Numbered from the stretch's first letter, positions 31,805 through 42,729 are shown. The stretch is 64,000 nt of DNA from Streptomyces flaveus (GCF_014647675.1 NZ_BMPQ01000007.1:15249-79248), one strand, 5' to 3'. Numbers and translations: made by a program. The notes: a model not told the origin generated them from the letters alone.

Positions 31805-33754
31805 TCAGCTCAGTTTTCGGCAGTACAGGGCGTCCGGAGTCCGTGCTGAGCCCACCCGACCCGTGTACGCGATCCCGGCCGCGTACTCGTCGTCCGCGCA
31901 CTGGCCCTTGTAGCGGCCCTGCGCGAAGTCGCCGCCCTTGGCGGCCGAGCCCCTGTTGTCGCCGCGGTCGAACCAGACGGTGCGGCCGCTCGTGCCGGTG
32001 ATCGATCCGGGTGGGGCGGCCGCGCACAGGGCGGCGGAGACGGCGGAGCCGCGGACGCTGTAGCCGGTCAGGAAGTGGCCGTCGGTGCACTGGAGTTTGG
32101 TGTATCCGGACGCCCAGTCGTGGCCCGGCCTGACGTACCGGTCGTCGACGACCACCACATGTCCGCCGGCCGGGTCCCACAAGGGGCCGACGGACACGTC
32201 CGAGCACAGGCCCCGGTTGCCGGTGTGGCTGAGGCCGAGCAGCCGCTGTCCGTCGGGGCACACGGCCTTGCGGGCGCCGGGGTCCCAGTCGGGCAGGGCC
32301 CGTATCCGCCGCGACTGGACGAAGTCGCCGTGATCGGGGCTGAGCATCGACCAGTCCACCACGGGCTCCACCGGGCCGGTGCGACCCTGGGCCTGGATGA
32401 GCCGGGTCCAGGCGGCGGCCCGCCAGTCGTCGCCGTCGTAGAGGCCCATGCGGCGGCCCTCGGCGTCCCAGTGCAGAAGGGCCCAGCCGTTGCCCTTGCG
32501 GTCCTCGTGCCAGCCGACGAGCGGCCAGTACGCGAAGTCGGCGTCGGTACGGATCAGGTGGTCGACGAAGTTCCCGAACCAGGCGCGCTGCTTGTCCCCG
32601 GTCTCGTCCCGGCCACCGACACCGAACTCGCTGATCCAGACAGGCGCGGTGAAGTGCCGGTCCGTCTCCGCGGTCACGAAGAAGGCCTGGCGGTCCAGCA
32701 TCTTGATCAGTTCGGCGGGGCTCAGGTCGCGGTAGCGGGGGTCGGTGGTCTCGCCGGTTCCGGTGGCGCCGCTGTGGTTCGGGCCTGTGTAGTCGTAGAA
32801 GTGAGCGGAGTACACGAGCTTGTCGGAGTCGACAAGCGTGTGCGAGAGGCGGCGTACGGGCTCCAGGGTGGGGCGTTCGTGGGGGAGTCCGTCGACGGGG
32901 ATGCCGGTCCAGTTGATGCCCTCCACGATGATCAGGAGGTCGGGGTCGGCCTCCGTCAGGATGCGGTCACCGACGCGCTGGGAGGCGGCGAACCAGTCGT
33001 GGTTGTCACCGAGCCCCCAGTTGGGGTCGTCCCAGACATTGCGGCGCACCTCGTTGTAGAGGTCAGCGCCGACGACGCGCTGGTTGTCCCGGTAGCGGCG
33101 GGCCATGAAGAGCCAGTCGTTCTCCCAGGTCTCGGCGGACTGGCTCGCGTTCCAGCGTTCGTTGCCGTCGACTCCACAGCACCAGCGTGTGGTGTTGGTG
33201 TGGTTGTTCAGGATCACCGCGAGTCCGGCGGCGGTGAGTTCCCGTACCACGGCGTCGTACACCTGTAGCGGGGTCCTGCCGCGCAGGGAGGGATTGGCGG
33301 CGACGGCGTCGTCCCTGACGGGGACGCTGTCGTGGATCATCTCGTTGGAGAAGGGCAGCCGGATGCTGTTGATTCCGATCTCCTGGAAACCGGCGATGAT
33401 CTCGGCCATGGGGGCGCGGTCCAGGCCGAGCGGTATCCGGCCGGAGTTCTCGCCCGCATGGTGGTTGGCGTCCTCGTCCGCGCTTCCTGAACCGTTCCAG
33501 GTGCCACTGGCTCCGTGCCAGTTGCCGGACCGCAGCTTGAAGCGGTCGCCGTCCGCGTCGACGATCCAACGACCCCGCGTGCTGAGCGGTGGCGTCCAGT
33601 CCGCCGCGGTCGCGGCGATTTCGGGTCGGGCGCCGGCCTCGGGGGCGGGCTCTCGCCCGGCTGCTGCCCCGGCAATGGGCGCCAGGGCCACCAGGAGGAG
33701 TACGGCGGCCAGTGAGGCCATGGCCCTGATGAAGGATCCGCGCACGGTCACCAC
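31805..33754 (-). CDS. secreted GH5-family glycoside hydrolase
   Basis: A 649-residue secreted cellulase-fold enzyme. Sec signal (FIRAMASLAAVLLLVALAPIAGAAA), then a GH5 barrel with GINSIRLPFSNEMI, LAVILNNHTN, the acid/base Glu235 in ADLYNEVRR and nucleophile Glu376 in VWISEFGVGG. From about 480 there is a cysteine-containing C-terminal domain (KAVCPDGQRLLGLSHTGNRGLC ... LQCTDGHFLTGYSV), probably a binding domain. I cannot assign a GH5 subfamily, so endoglucanase, mannanase or other beta-glycan specificity stay open. It is transcribed convergently to the aldolase gene and is not part of the exo-glycosidase operon, but may act on the same polymer. Confidence 0.85.
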   Translation of the reverse strand: MVTVRGSFIRAMASLAAVLLLVALAPIAGAAAGREPAPEAGARPEIAATAADWTPPLSTRGRWIVDADGDRFKLRSGNWHGASGTWNGSGSADEDANHHAGENSGRIPLGLDRAPMAEIIAGFQEIGINSIRLPFSNEMIHDSVPVRDDAVAANPSLRGRTPLQVYDAVVRELTAAGLAVILNNHTNTTRWCCGVDGNERWNASQSAETWENDWLFMARRYRDNQRVVGADLYNEVRRNVWDDPNWGLGDNHDWFAASQRVGDRILTEADPDLLIIVEGINWTGIPVDGLPHERPTLEPVRRLSHTLVDSDKLVYSAHFYDYTGPNHSGATGTGETTDPRYRDLSPAELIKMLDRQAFFVTAETDRHFTAPVWISEFGVGGRDETGDKQRAWFGNFVDHLIRTDADFAYWPLVGWHEDRKGNGWALLHWDAEGRRMGLYDGDDWRAAAWTRLIQAQGRTGPVEPVVDWSMLSPDHGDFVQSRRIRALPDWDPGARKAVCPDGQRLLGLSHTGNRGLCSDVSVGPLWDPAGGHVVVVDDRYVRPGHDWASGYTKLQCTDGHFLTGYSVRGSAVSAALCAAAPPGSITGTSGRTVWFDRGDNRGSAAKGGDFAQGRYKGQCADDEYAAGIAYTGRVGSARTPDALYCRKLS

Positions 33755-33834
33755 CCTGAGGCATGCATTGTCATGGCACCGTCATCATGGAGGACTGTGC
33801 GGCATTGGTCCAGTCCTGCGCACAGGGGGACCGG

Positions 33835-34473
33835 CCCGTCGCTCGGTGAGTCACGTCCCAGCTGTCGGCATCCACATGACGAAGAGCCTCCCAGTCGCCC
33901 GACTGCTTGCCGCCGTCAAGGCCCTACCGGGCCGTGGCCATCGCCTGTACGCCTTCTTCGGCTGCATGTACTACGCCGCCATGCGTCCGGCGGAGGTCAT
34001 CCACCTGCAGAAATCTCAGTGCCGTCGGCCAGCGAGCGGCTGGGGACTTCTGAACCTGAAGGGTGGTGTGGTAAGTGCGGGTAAGGAGTGGACGGATGGC
34101 GGCGCTGTCCATGAGATCCACTCCCTGAAACGGCGAGCAGCCAAGGCTGCGAGGCCGGTGCCAATCCCTCCCGTCCTCGTCCGCGTGTTGCGCGAGCACA
34201 TACGACTCTTCGGTGTTGCATCCGACGGATGTCTGTTCCACAGGGCAGAGCATCCAGGTCCTCTTCCGCTACTACGCCAAGTTCCTGGCCGAAGCGCGGA
34301 ACCATGCCAACCGGCTGATCGAGGAGTCCATGCAGCGGTGGGAGGCCCCGACAGATGACCCGGAGGGTGCCTTGGCTGGGCCCTGGCCCAGAAATGCCCC
34401 TGAACTGCTGGTCAGGGCTGGGATACGGGTGGGAGATATCGGGAGCAAGGTCGCGTTCCGGCTCTCGGTGTAG
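33835..34473 (+). pseudogene. decayed tyrosine recombinase (phage-type integrase)
   Basis: The first part (33835 to about 34242) reads like the start of the catalytic domain of Streptomyces integrases: VARLLAAVKALPGRGHRLYAFFGCMYYAAMRPAEVIHL, with the first catalytic Arg in AMRPAEV, then KEWTDGG, LKRRAAKAARPVPIPPVLVRVLREH. At about 34240 homology jumps to another frame: GQSIQVLFRYYAKFLAEARNHANRLIEESMQRW, the C-terminal end with the catalytic Tyr. The HxxR segment between them is deleted and the N-terminal DNA-binding domain is missing. It is therefore dead. It marks the junction between the sugar locus and the conserved region to the right. No tRNA or att repeat was seen. Confidence 0.8.
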
Positions 34474-34484
34474 GCGTGCGCTCA

Positions 34485-34526
34485 GAAGGGCGCCTGGCGG
34501 GCATACGTCCTGGTCAGGCGCCCTTC
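34485..34526 (-). terminator. terminator of the aldehyde dehydrogenase gene
   Basis: GAAGGGCGCCTG (34485-34496) and CAGGCGCCCTTC (34515-34526) are perfect 12-bp complements with an 18-base loop, directly after the aldehyde dehydrogenase stop. It may act in both directions. Confidence 0.65.
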
Positions 34527-34534
34527 CGCTGCGC

Positions 34535-36058
<1,524 letters not shown>

Positions 36059-36210
36059 GCTGTTCTGCCTCCCGGGGAAGGGCCGCCCGCCGTTGGGCGG
36101 CTCTCGGCGCGAGGGTAGGAGCGGAGACGTTGCAGGTACGTTGCGCGAGTACGGCGGGGGAGCGGGAACGGTGCCGGCGAAGGCGAGACTGCGGCGACGG
36201 ATGAGGGCCG

Positions 36211-37542
36211 TCAGCGTCCCGGCCACCCGCGCGGCGCCGACTGCTCGGCCTCCAGTTCCTTCAGGCGAGCCCGTACGGGCGCCGTCGGGCGTATCGCGGC
36301 GAGCGTCCGCCATACGTCGAGATCGTCCTCGCCCCACGGTGCGTGCGCCCAGTCCGCCAGCAGGTCCGGGTCGCGGCGGGCAACGAGCGCCGCGCGCAGC
36401 CCGTCGGCGAGCCTTCGGCGCAGCCGCACCACCTCCGGCGCCTGCGAACCGGGCAGCAGCGGACCCGAGTACGCCCTCGCCGCAGCTGTGACCGCCCCAG
36501 CGCTGAGCCCGCGCTCCACGACCCTGACATCGCACTCCACCGGAACCGTCAGCCGGTACGGCCGCGAGCCGAGCAGCCCCGCGCCGAGGAGCCGCCGCAA
36601 CCTGGCCAGTTCCGCACGCAACGTCACCGGCGTCACCGACTCGTCCTCGTACAGCGCACACAGCAGCTCGTCGCCGGTCAGCCCTTCGGGGTGCCTGGAC
36701 AGGAGCACCACGATCTCGCTGTGTCTGCGGCTCAGGCGCAGCTTGCGGCCGCCCGCCATGAGCAGCGCCTCATCACGGCCCAGCGCGGTCAGCTCGAGCA
36801 CGTCTGTGGTGGTCGGGGCCGGTGCCAGCAGTGCCAGTTGGGACTCCGCCGCTCGTGCCACGGCCTGCACGAATCCCAGGCTGTGCGGATGCGCGAGCCC
36901 GTTCCCGCCCGTGATGTCGACCGCGCCCAACAGCCGTCCCGTGCGTGGATCGTGCACGGGAGCCGCCGCGCACGTCCACGGCTGCACACGCCGGATGAAG
37001 TGCTCGGCCGCGAAGACCTGCACCGGCCGGTCGAGAGCGACCGCCGTACCCGGAGCGTTCGTACCGACCGCCGACTCCGCCCAGTGCGCACCCGGTACGA
37101 AGTTCATCCCGTCGGCCTTCTGCCGGGTCCCCGCGTGGCCCTCGACCCACAGCAGCCTGCCCTGCGCGTCGCACACCGCGAGGAGATGCTCGCCGTCCGA
37201 CGCGAACGTGCCCATGAGCTCACGGAACAGCGGCATCACCCGGGCCAGCGGGTGCTCCGCACGGTAGGAGCCCAGGTCACCGTCCATGAGTTCCACGCGT
37301 GCGGTGCCGTCAGGGCCCACCCCTGCCCGCGCCGAGCGACGCCACGAGTCGGCCACCACGGAACGCACCGGCCGCGTCACCGTGCCCGCTTCCGTGAACG
37401 TCTCGTGGGCGCGGCGCAGCACCCGCACCCTCTCGAGGGGATCGGACCCAGGCTCCAGGGCCACCCATGGATCGGACAACTGGGCCTCCCCGGAAGACGA
37501 TGCGGCTGGGGACATCGTCGCTCCGGTGATGAGCGCGGACAA
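36211..37542 (-). CDS. GAF-domain transcriptional regulator of the aldehyde dehydrogenase
   Basis: A 443-residue regulator of the AcoR-like actinobacterial type. N-terminal part starts with VVADSWRRSARAGVGPDG, as in AcoR-like regulators, then a GAF sensory domain (about 90-225, LLAVCDAQGRLLWVEGHAG, GTNAPGTAVALDRPVQVFAAEHF, GRLLGAVDITGG). No sigma-54 ATPase follows. Instead the C-terminus has a winged-helix-like segment (RKLRLSRRHSEIVVLLSRHPEGLTGDELLCALYEDESVTPVTLRAELARLRRLLG). In many Streptomyces this gene precedes an aldehyde dehydrogenase, which is also the arrangement here, so it probably senses an alcohol or aldehyde. The ligand is unknown. Confidence 0.82.
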   Translation of the reverse strand: MSALITGATMSPAASSSGEAQLSDPWVALEPGSDPLERVRVLRRAHETFTEAGTVTRPVRSVVADSWRRSARAGVGPDGTARVELMDGDLGSYRAEHPLARVMPLFRELMGTFASDGEHLLAVCDAQGRLLWVEGHAGTRQKADGMNFVPGAHWAESAVGTNAPGTAVALDRPVQVFAAEHFIRRVQPWTCAAAPVHDPRTGRLLGAVDITGGNGLAHPHSLGFVQAVARAAESQLALLAPAPTTTDVLELTALGRDEALLMAGGRKLRLSRRHSEIVVLLSRHPEGLTGDELLCALYEDESVTPVTLRAELARLRRLLGAGLLGSRPYRLTVPVECDVRVVERGLSAGAVTAAARAYSGPLLPGSQAPEVVRLRRRLADGLRAALVARRDPDLLADWAHAPWGEDDLDVWRTLAAIRPTAPVRARLKELEAEQSAPRGWPGR

Positions 37543-37623
37543 GCGTCACGACCATGCTCGGTACGGGCTCGGTATGAGCTCGCCCGGGGCCCCGCTGCCT
37601 TCCATCCCTCAACGGTCCGTCCA

Positions 37624-38235
37624 TCAGGCGGAGTTGACCAGCTTTATATACCGTGTCCAGTCCCAGTGCGGCCCCGGATCGGTGTGGTCCGAGCCCGGCA
37701 CCTCATAGTGCGCGAGGATGTGCGAGCGGTCCTTGGGGATGCCGTACTTGGTGCAGATCGCCGCGGTCAACCTCGCCGACCCCTCGTACATGCGGTCGGT
37801 GAAGTACGCGGGTTTGTCCACCCACCCTTCGTGCTCGATACCGATGCTGCGTGTGTTGTAGTCCCAGTTGCCCGCGTGCCAGGCGGTGTCGCGCTCCCGC
37901 ACTATCTGCGCGACGTTGCCGTCGGCCGACCGCACGACGTAGTGCGCGGACACGTTCTTCTCCCGGTTCTGGAAGATGCGCAGAGTGTTCGCGTAGGTCG
38001 CCTGCGCCACATGAATGATCACGAAGTCGATGGGATGGTTCCTCGGACGGTCGGAGACCGTGTAGTTGGAGGGGCTCGCCGGAACCCATTCGGCGAGCGG
38101 GTAGTCGAACGCCGGGGTCCGGGCGCCGGCCCGTGTGCTGGGCAGTAACGCGGTGGAAAGTGTGGCGAGGGCGGCTGTCTGCAGGATGCGCCGCCTGCTG
38201 GGAAGTGACTTGGGCAGGAAGCCGGGACGGTTCAA
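37624..38235 (-). CDS. secreted N-acetylmuramoyl-L-alanine amidase
   Basis: A 203-residue secreted amidase of the Amidase_2/PGRP family, cutting the bond between muramic acid and the peptide stem. Signal with a twin-arginine look (PSRRRILQTAALATLSTALL). Zinc ligands are visible at IDFVIIHVAQ, SIGIEHEG and the C-terminal HTDPGPHWDWTRY; the catalytic domain fills the rest, with no extra binding domain. The start is a TTG at 38235 with AAAGG about ten bases upstream; I see no better start in frame. Small stand-alone enzymes of this type serve in cell-wall turnover or attack on other bacteria. Confidence 0.88.
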   Translation of the reverse strand: MNRPGFLPKSLPSRRRILQTAALATLSTALLPSTRAGARTPAFDYPLAEWVPASPSNYTVSDRPRNHPIDFVIIHVAQATYANTLRIFQNREKNVSAHYVVRSADGNVAQIVRERDTAWHAGNWDYNTRSIGIEHEGWVDKPAYFTDRMYEGSARLTAAICTKYGIPKDRSHILAHYEVPGSDHTDPGPHWDWTRYIKLVNSA

Positions 38236-38653
38236 AGGGGGACTGCCTTTCGGTGGTCAGTGGTGGTGAGTCGTTTCGCGCAGCCGAGCGTGCAGCCCGC
38301 GAGGTATCTCGCGTTCTGACAGCCGCTCTTTGCGGAGCTTGGCCACGCTCGGGAACCCGCCCGTCTCCGACCCGTTCCGGCACCGCAGCAGTACTACTCC
38401 TGACATGTGAATCCCCCGATCCCCAGTCCCGGACAACACGGTCCATGGACAAGTCTCCATCGCCCTGACAGCAGGCGTCTCGCGTGAATTACGGTACGGC
38501 GCTTGCCGGTTGAGGAGGAAGTGGGCCGGCCAGATCCGTGGACAACTCGGGAATTGTGGATAACTCGGTCACCCGCAAGGGGGATTGGGGCAGGAGGTGC
38601 GGCCACCGGACGGGGCCCGGAAGAGGCCGCCACGCGGCCGAGCGAGCCCAGGC
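38236..38653. other. intergenic region with DnaA-box-like sequences
   Basis: 418 bases without a credible gene between the amidase and ROK genes. It contains TTATCCACA (minus strand, 38555-38563, perfect consensus DnaA box), TTGTCCACG (minus strand, 38537-38545, one mismatch to the Streptomyces box TTGTCCACA) and two further TTGTCC cores (38431-38436, 38447-38452). A small palindrome GTCCATGGAC lies at 38441-38450. Function is not established. Confidence 0.35.
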
Positions 38654-39868
38654 TTACGCCCTGCTCCCGCTCCCCACCGCCGCCGGATCATCGAGCACAG
38701 CCCGCACCACCGAGTGTGCGGCGCCCAGCAGCGGGCCCTCGGACCCGAGCCGGGAGACGGCCACCGCGCACACGGGACCGGCCGTGCGCCGCGCCAGTTC
38801 CCGTTCCAGCGACGGCAACAGCCACGGCGCGAGCTCGGACAGGGCCCCGCCCAGCACCACGGCTTCAGGGTCCAGCAGATTGACCGCTCCGGTCAGCGCG
38901 ATGCCCAGTGCGGTTCCGGCGTCGTGCAGAGCCCGCCGTACGTCCTGGTCATCCTGTGCGGCCCGCTCGGCCAGCAGCCCGACGCGGTCCTCGCCCGGTT
39001 CCAGGCCGGCCACGCGCAGTACGGCCTCCTCACCCGCGTACTGCTCGAGACAGCCCCGCCCGCCGCACGCACAGGCCGGCCCATCAGGACGTACCGGCAC
39101 ATGCCCCAACTCGCCCGCGAACCCGTGCCTGCCGCGCAGCAGCCGACCGTCCACGACCACCGCTCCGCCAATACCGATCTCCGCCGAGACATGCAGAAAG
39201 TCGCGTGGTGCCGCCTCGTTGAGCCAGAGTTCGGCGAGTCCGCCGAAGTTCGCCTCGTTGTCGACCGTCAGCGGGAGCTCGCCGGGCAGCAGCGCACCGA
39301 GGTCCGTGTCATGCCAGTCGAGGTTGGGGGCGCGTACCACGGTCCGGGCATCGCGGGCCACCAGCCCGGGCACGGCGACGGCGAGACCCGCGGGCCACAG
39401 GCCTTCCCGGTCCGCGTCGGCGATGACCTGGCGCACCAGCGCGGTCAGGTCTCTCAGCACCGGTTCGGGTGACCGGCCACGGTTGGCGGTGTGCCGCACC
39501 GCCCGTGCCCGCACCTCGCCGCGCAGATCCACCGCGCACACGGCGAGATGGTCGACGCCCACTTCCGCGCCGATCCCGGCGGGACCGTGCCCGCTGACGG
39601 CCAGCGCCGAGCCGGGCCGCCCCACCCGGCCGGGACGCTCGGGGCCGAGCTCTTCGAGAAGCCCCGAGCGGATCAGTTCGTCCACGAGCGTGGAGACGGC
39701 CGCCCGGGTCAGCCCGATGCGGGAGGCGACGGCGGCACGGGACAGCGGCCCCTCGGCGCTGACGGTGTGCATCACGCGCGAGAGATTGCGGCGGCGCATG
39801 CCCTGCTGGGTGTCGGGCAGGCGGCGGCCGGGACTGCTCGGGTGGGCCTCGTGCAGCGGTGCGGTCAT
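38654..39868 (-). CDS. ROK-family (XylR-type) transcriptional regulator
   Basis: A 404-residue ROK repressor. N-terminal helix-turn-helix (GPLSRAAVASRIGLTRAAVSTLVDELIRSGLLEELG, about 40-74), then a sugar-kinase-like ROK domain with the zinc/sugar motif GHVPVRPDGPACACGGRGCLEQYAG and AEIGIGGAVVVDGRLLRGRHGFAGELG. ATG start with GGAGG only one base away, so an internal ATG at 39799 (MRRRNLSRVMHTV) is an alternative. It lies 82 bases downstream of xylB on the same strand and facing away from xylA, so it is very likely the xylose-responsive repressor of xylA and xylB. A link to the other sugar loci is possible but unproven. Confidence 0.9.
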   Translation of the reverse strand: MTAPLHEAHPSSPGRRLPDTQQGMRRRNLSRVMHTVSAEGPLSRAAVASRIGLTRAAVSTLVDELIRSGLLEELGPERPGRVGRPGSALAVSGHGPAGIGAEVGVDHLAVCAVDLRGEVRARAVRHTANRGRSPEPVLRDLTALVRQVIADADREGLWPAGLAVAVPGLVARDARTVVRAPNLDWHDTDLGALLPGELPLTVDNEANFGGLAELWLNEAAPRDFLHVSAEIGIGGAVVVDGRLLRGRHGFAGELGHVPVRPDGPACACGGRGCLEQYAGEEAVLRVAGLEPGEDRVGLLAERAAQDDQDVRRALHDAGTALGIALTGAVNLLDPEAVVLGGALSELAPWLLPSLERELARRTAGPVCAVAVSRLGSEGPLLGAAHSVVRAVLDDPAAVGSGSRA

Positions 39869-39950
39869 GCCTCCGTCAGTCCTCGTCCGGCCGGCCCCTG
39901 TCAGGGCCGGCCTGGTCAGTGCGGGCCGACGCCCGCGGAGGTGGATCTCG

Positions 39951-41396
39951 TCAGCGCTGATCCGACTGGCGCTCCAGTAGCGGGGCCGCGTCGGAGAGTA
40001 CCCCGGCGATCCGCGCCAGTGCCGCCTCGTCCCGCTCCACCGCCTCCAGTACCGGTCCGCGCGCGGTGTCCCAGCGCCGGGCCACCGCCGCCGCGTCCTC
40101 GCCGGTCAGCACACCTGCGGCCTGCGCGGCGGCGCCGAGCGCGACCAGTTCCTTGGCCTCGGGCACCTGAACGGGGCGTCCCGACAGGCGCCGTACGGTC
40201 TGCTGCCAGGCCGTTCCGCGCGAGCCGCCGCCGATGAGCAGCAGCGGAGCCGAGCGGTCCGCGTCCGCGTCGAGCACCAGGTCGAGGGCGCCGAGCAGCG
40301 AGTGGACCGCGCCGTCGTACGCGGCCTGCAGCAGTTGCCCGGGCGTCGTGTCGTGGCGCAGTCCGTGCAGCAACCCCGAGGCGTGCGGCAGGTCCGGTGT
40401 GCGCTCGCCGTCCAGGTAGGGGAGCAGGGTCACGCTCGTACCCGGCTCGACGGCCTCGCGGTCGATGCCCAGCAGGGTGGCGACGCGGTCCACGGCAAGC
40501 GTGCAGTTGAGGGTGCAGGCCAGCGGCAGCCAGTCGCCGCGCGCGTCGGCGAAGCCCGCCACGGTCCCGGTCGGGTCGGTGGGCCGGCGCGTCGACACCG
40601 CGTACACCGTGCCGGACGTGCCGAGGCTGAGCACCGCGGTGCCCGGGCGCAGCCCGAGTCCGAGCGCGGCGGCGGCGTTGTCCCCGGTGCCCGGGGCGAC
40701 CAGCGTGCCCTTGGAGAAGGGCAGGTCGCCGCTGTCGCGCACCGTTCCGACCACCTCGCCGGGCCGGACGACCCGGGGCAGCAGGGCCGGGTCGAGGCCC
40801 ACGTGGCGGAGTACCTCCTCGTCGTACGCTTCGGTCCCGGACGCCCACCAGCCCGTACCGGAGGCATCGCCCCGGTCGGTCGTGCCCAGACCCGTGAGGC
40901 GCTCGGTGAGGTAGTCGTGAGGCAGCCGCACGGCCGCGGTCGCACGGACCGCCTCAGGCTCGTGCTCGGCGAGCCACGCCCACTTCGTGACCGTGAAGGA
41001 CGGGCCCGGCACGCTGCCCGTGCGCTCGGCCCAGGCCTTCGGGCCGCCCAGTTCCTCCACCAGGCGCCGGGCCTGGGGGGCCGAGCGCACGTCGTTCCAC
41101 AGCAGGGCAGGGCGCACGGGGTCCCCCTGGGCGTCCAGCGTGACGAGCCCGTGCTGCTGGCCGCCCACGGACACCGCCGCGGCCTCGTGCGCCGCGTCGC
41201 CGCACTGGTGCAGCGCTTCGCGCAGCGCGTCCCACCACTGCCGTGGATCGCTCTCGCGGCCCGCCCCGGAGGAGACGGTGTGCGGCGCCTGCCCGCTCGC
41301 CACCACCTCTCCGGTGGCCGCGTCCACGACCAGAGCTTTGGTGGACTGGGTGGACGTGTCCACGCCGACGACGAGCGGACCCTCGGCTGCTGACAT
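39951..41396 (-). CDS. xylB: xylulokinase
   Basis: A 481-residue FGGY-family kinase that phosphorylates D-xylulose, the second step of xylose breakdown. Motifs: VVGVDTSTQSTKALVVD at the N-terminal ATP domain, ESDPRQWWDAL, SVGGQQHGLVTLD, WNDVRS, GTGDNAAAALGLGL, LSLGTSGTVYAVS, and LLIGGGSRGTAWQQTVRRLSGRPVQVPEAKELVALGAA in the C-terminal half. I start at ATG 41396 with AGGGAG eight bases upstream, giving the usual family length; the longer open frame upstream has no homology. Divergent from xylA across a 166-bp regulatory region. Confidence 0.95.
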   Translation of the reverse strand: MSAAEGPLVVGVDTSTQSTKALVVDAATGEVVASGQAPHTVSSGAGRESDPRQWWDALREALHQCGDAAHEAAAVSVGGQQHGLVTLDAQGDPVRPALLWNDVRSAPQARRLVEELGGPKAWAERTGSVPGPSFTVTKWAWLAEHEPEAVRATAAVRLPHDYLTERLTGLGTTDRGDASGTGWWASGTEAYDEEVLRHVGLDPALLPRVVRPGEVVGTVRDSGDLPFSKGTLVAPGTGDNAAAALGLGLRPGTAVLSLGTSGTVYAVSTRRPTDPTGTVAGFADARGDWLPLACTLNCTLAVDRVATLLGIDREAVEPGTSVTLLPYLDGERTPDLPHASGLLHGLRHDTTPGQLLQAAYDGAVHSLLGALDLVLDADADRSAPLLLIGGGSRGTAWQQTVRRLSGRPVQVPEAKELVALGAAAQAAGVLTGEDAAAVARRWDTARGPVLEAVERDEAALARIAGVLSDAAPLLERQSDQR

Positions 41397-41508
41397 CGGG
41401 CTCTCTCCCTCTTTCCGCGGCTCCGCGGGATACGGCCTGCTTCCGGGCGCCCGGACCGACACGGGTCCGGCTTTCACACCTGGTCTCTTCCCAGAGATGC
41501 CTCCGCAT

Positions 41509-41522
41509 ACTAATTTGTTAAG
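41509..41522. promoter_or_regulatory. candidate xylose operator
   Basis: ACTAATTTGTTAAG is an AT-rich imperfect inverted repeat in the xylB/xylA divergent region, 41 bases before the xylA start. XylR/ROK operators in other bacteria have similar TTAG/ACTAA halves. It would let the ROK protein control both genes. Confidence 0.45.
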
Positions 41523-41562
41523 CGCCATGACGAAATAGTCGGAGCGAACAAGGAGCCGCGGC

Positions 41563-42729
41563 ATGAACTACCAGCCCACCCCCGAGGACAGGTTCACCTT
41601 CGGCTTGTGGACCGTCGGCTGGCAGGGAAGGGACCCGTTCGGCGATGCCACCCGGCGTGCCCTTGACCCCGTCGAGTCGGTGCAGCGCCTGTCGGAACTG
41701 GGTGCCTACGGAGTGACCTTCCACGACGACGACCTGATCCCCTTCGGGTCCTCGGACACCGAGCGCGAGTCACACATCAAGCGCTTCCGGCAGGCGCTCG
41801 ACACGACCGGCATGACCGTGCCGATGGCTACCACGAACCTGTTCACGCACCCCGTCTTCAAGGACGGCGCGTTCACCGCCAACGACCGGGACGTGCGCCG
41901 CTACGCACTGCGCAAGACGATCCGCAACATCGACCTCGCGGTCGAGCTGGGTGCCCAGATCTACGTCGCCTGGGGCGGCCGGGAAGGCGCCGAGTCCGGC
42001 GGTGCCAAGGACGTACGCCTCGCACTCGACCGCATGAAGGAGGCCTTCGACCTTCTCGGCGAGTACGTGACCTCCCAGGGATACGATCTGCGCTTCGCGA
42101 TCGAGCCCAAGCCGAACGAGCCCCGCGGCGACATCCTCCTGCCGACGGTCGGCCACGCCCTGGCGTTCATCGAGCGTCTGGAGCGGCCGGAGCTGTACGG
42201 CGTCAACCCCGAAGTGGGCCATGAGCAGATGGCCGGGCTGAACTTCCCGCACGGCATCGCTCAGGCCCTGTGGGCGGGCAAGCTCTTCCACATCGACCTC
42301 AACGGCCAGTCCGGCATCAAGTACGACCAGGACCTGCGCTTCGGAGCCGGTGACCTGAGGGCGGCGTTCTGGCTGGTGGACCTCCTGGAGAGCGCCGGTT
42401 ATGCGGGGCCGAAGCACTTCGACTTCAAGCCCCCGCGTACCGAGGACCTCGACGGCGTGTGGGCTTCGGCCGCCGGCTGTATGCGCAACTACCTCATCCT
42501 GAAGGAGCGTTCGGCCGCCTTCCGCGCCGACCCGGAGGTCCAGGAGGCCCTGCGCGCCTCGCGTCTGGACGAACTGGCACAGCCCACCGCCGCGGACGGC
42601 CTTCAGGCGCTGCTCGCCGACCGCGCGGCCTTCGAGGAGTTCGACGTGGAGGCCGCTGCCGCGCGCGGGATGGCGTTCGAGCGCCTGGACCAGCTGGCCA
42701 TGGACCATCTGCTGGGCGCCAGGGGCTGA
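41563..42729 (+). CDS. xylA: xylose isomerase
   Basis: A 388-residue class I (actinobacterial) D-xylose isomerase, converting xylose to xylulose; also active on glucose in this family. Clear signatures: YQPTPEDRFTFGLWTVGWQGRDPFGDATR, GVTFHDDDLIPFG with the catalytic His and Asp, YVAWGGREGAE, FAIEPKPNEPRGDI with metal-binding Glu, EVGHEQMAGLNF, and LFHIDLNGQ with the second metal site. ATG start with AAGGAG seven bases upstream. Works with xylB in the cytoplasm and is probably repressed by the ROK protein. Confidence 0.98.
   Translation: MNYQPTPEDRFTFGLWTVGWQGRDPFGDATRRALDPVESVQRLSELGAYGVTFHDDDLIPFGSSDTERESHIKRFRQALDTTGMTVPMATTNLFTHPVFKDGAFTANDRDVRRYALRKTIRNIDLAVELGAQIYVAWGGREGAESGGAKDVRLALDRMKEAFDLLGEYVTSQGYDLRFAIEPKPNEPRGDILLPTVGHALAFIERLERPELYGVNPEVGHEQMAGLNFPHGIAQALWAGKLFHIDLNGQSGIKYDQDLRFGAGDLRAAFWLVDLLESAGYAGPKHFDFKPPRTEDLDGVWASAAGCMRNYLILKERSAAFRADPEVQEALRASRLDELAQPTAADGLQALLADRAAFEEFDVEAAAARGMAFERLDQLAMDHLLGARG

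Noticed and set aside
36059..36661. N-terminal extension of the aldehyde dehydrogenase frame
   Set aside because: Low-complexity Arg/Gly/Ala sequence overlapping the regulator gene; the ATG at 36058 has a good ribosome site and normal family start.
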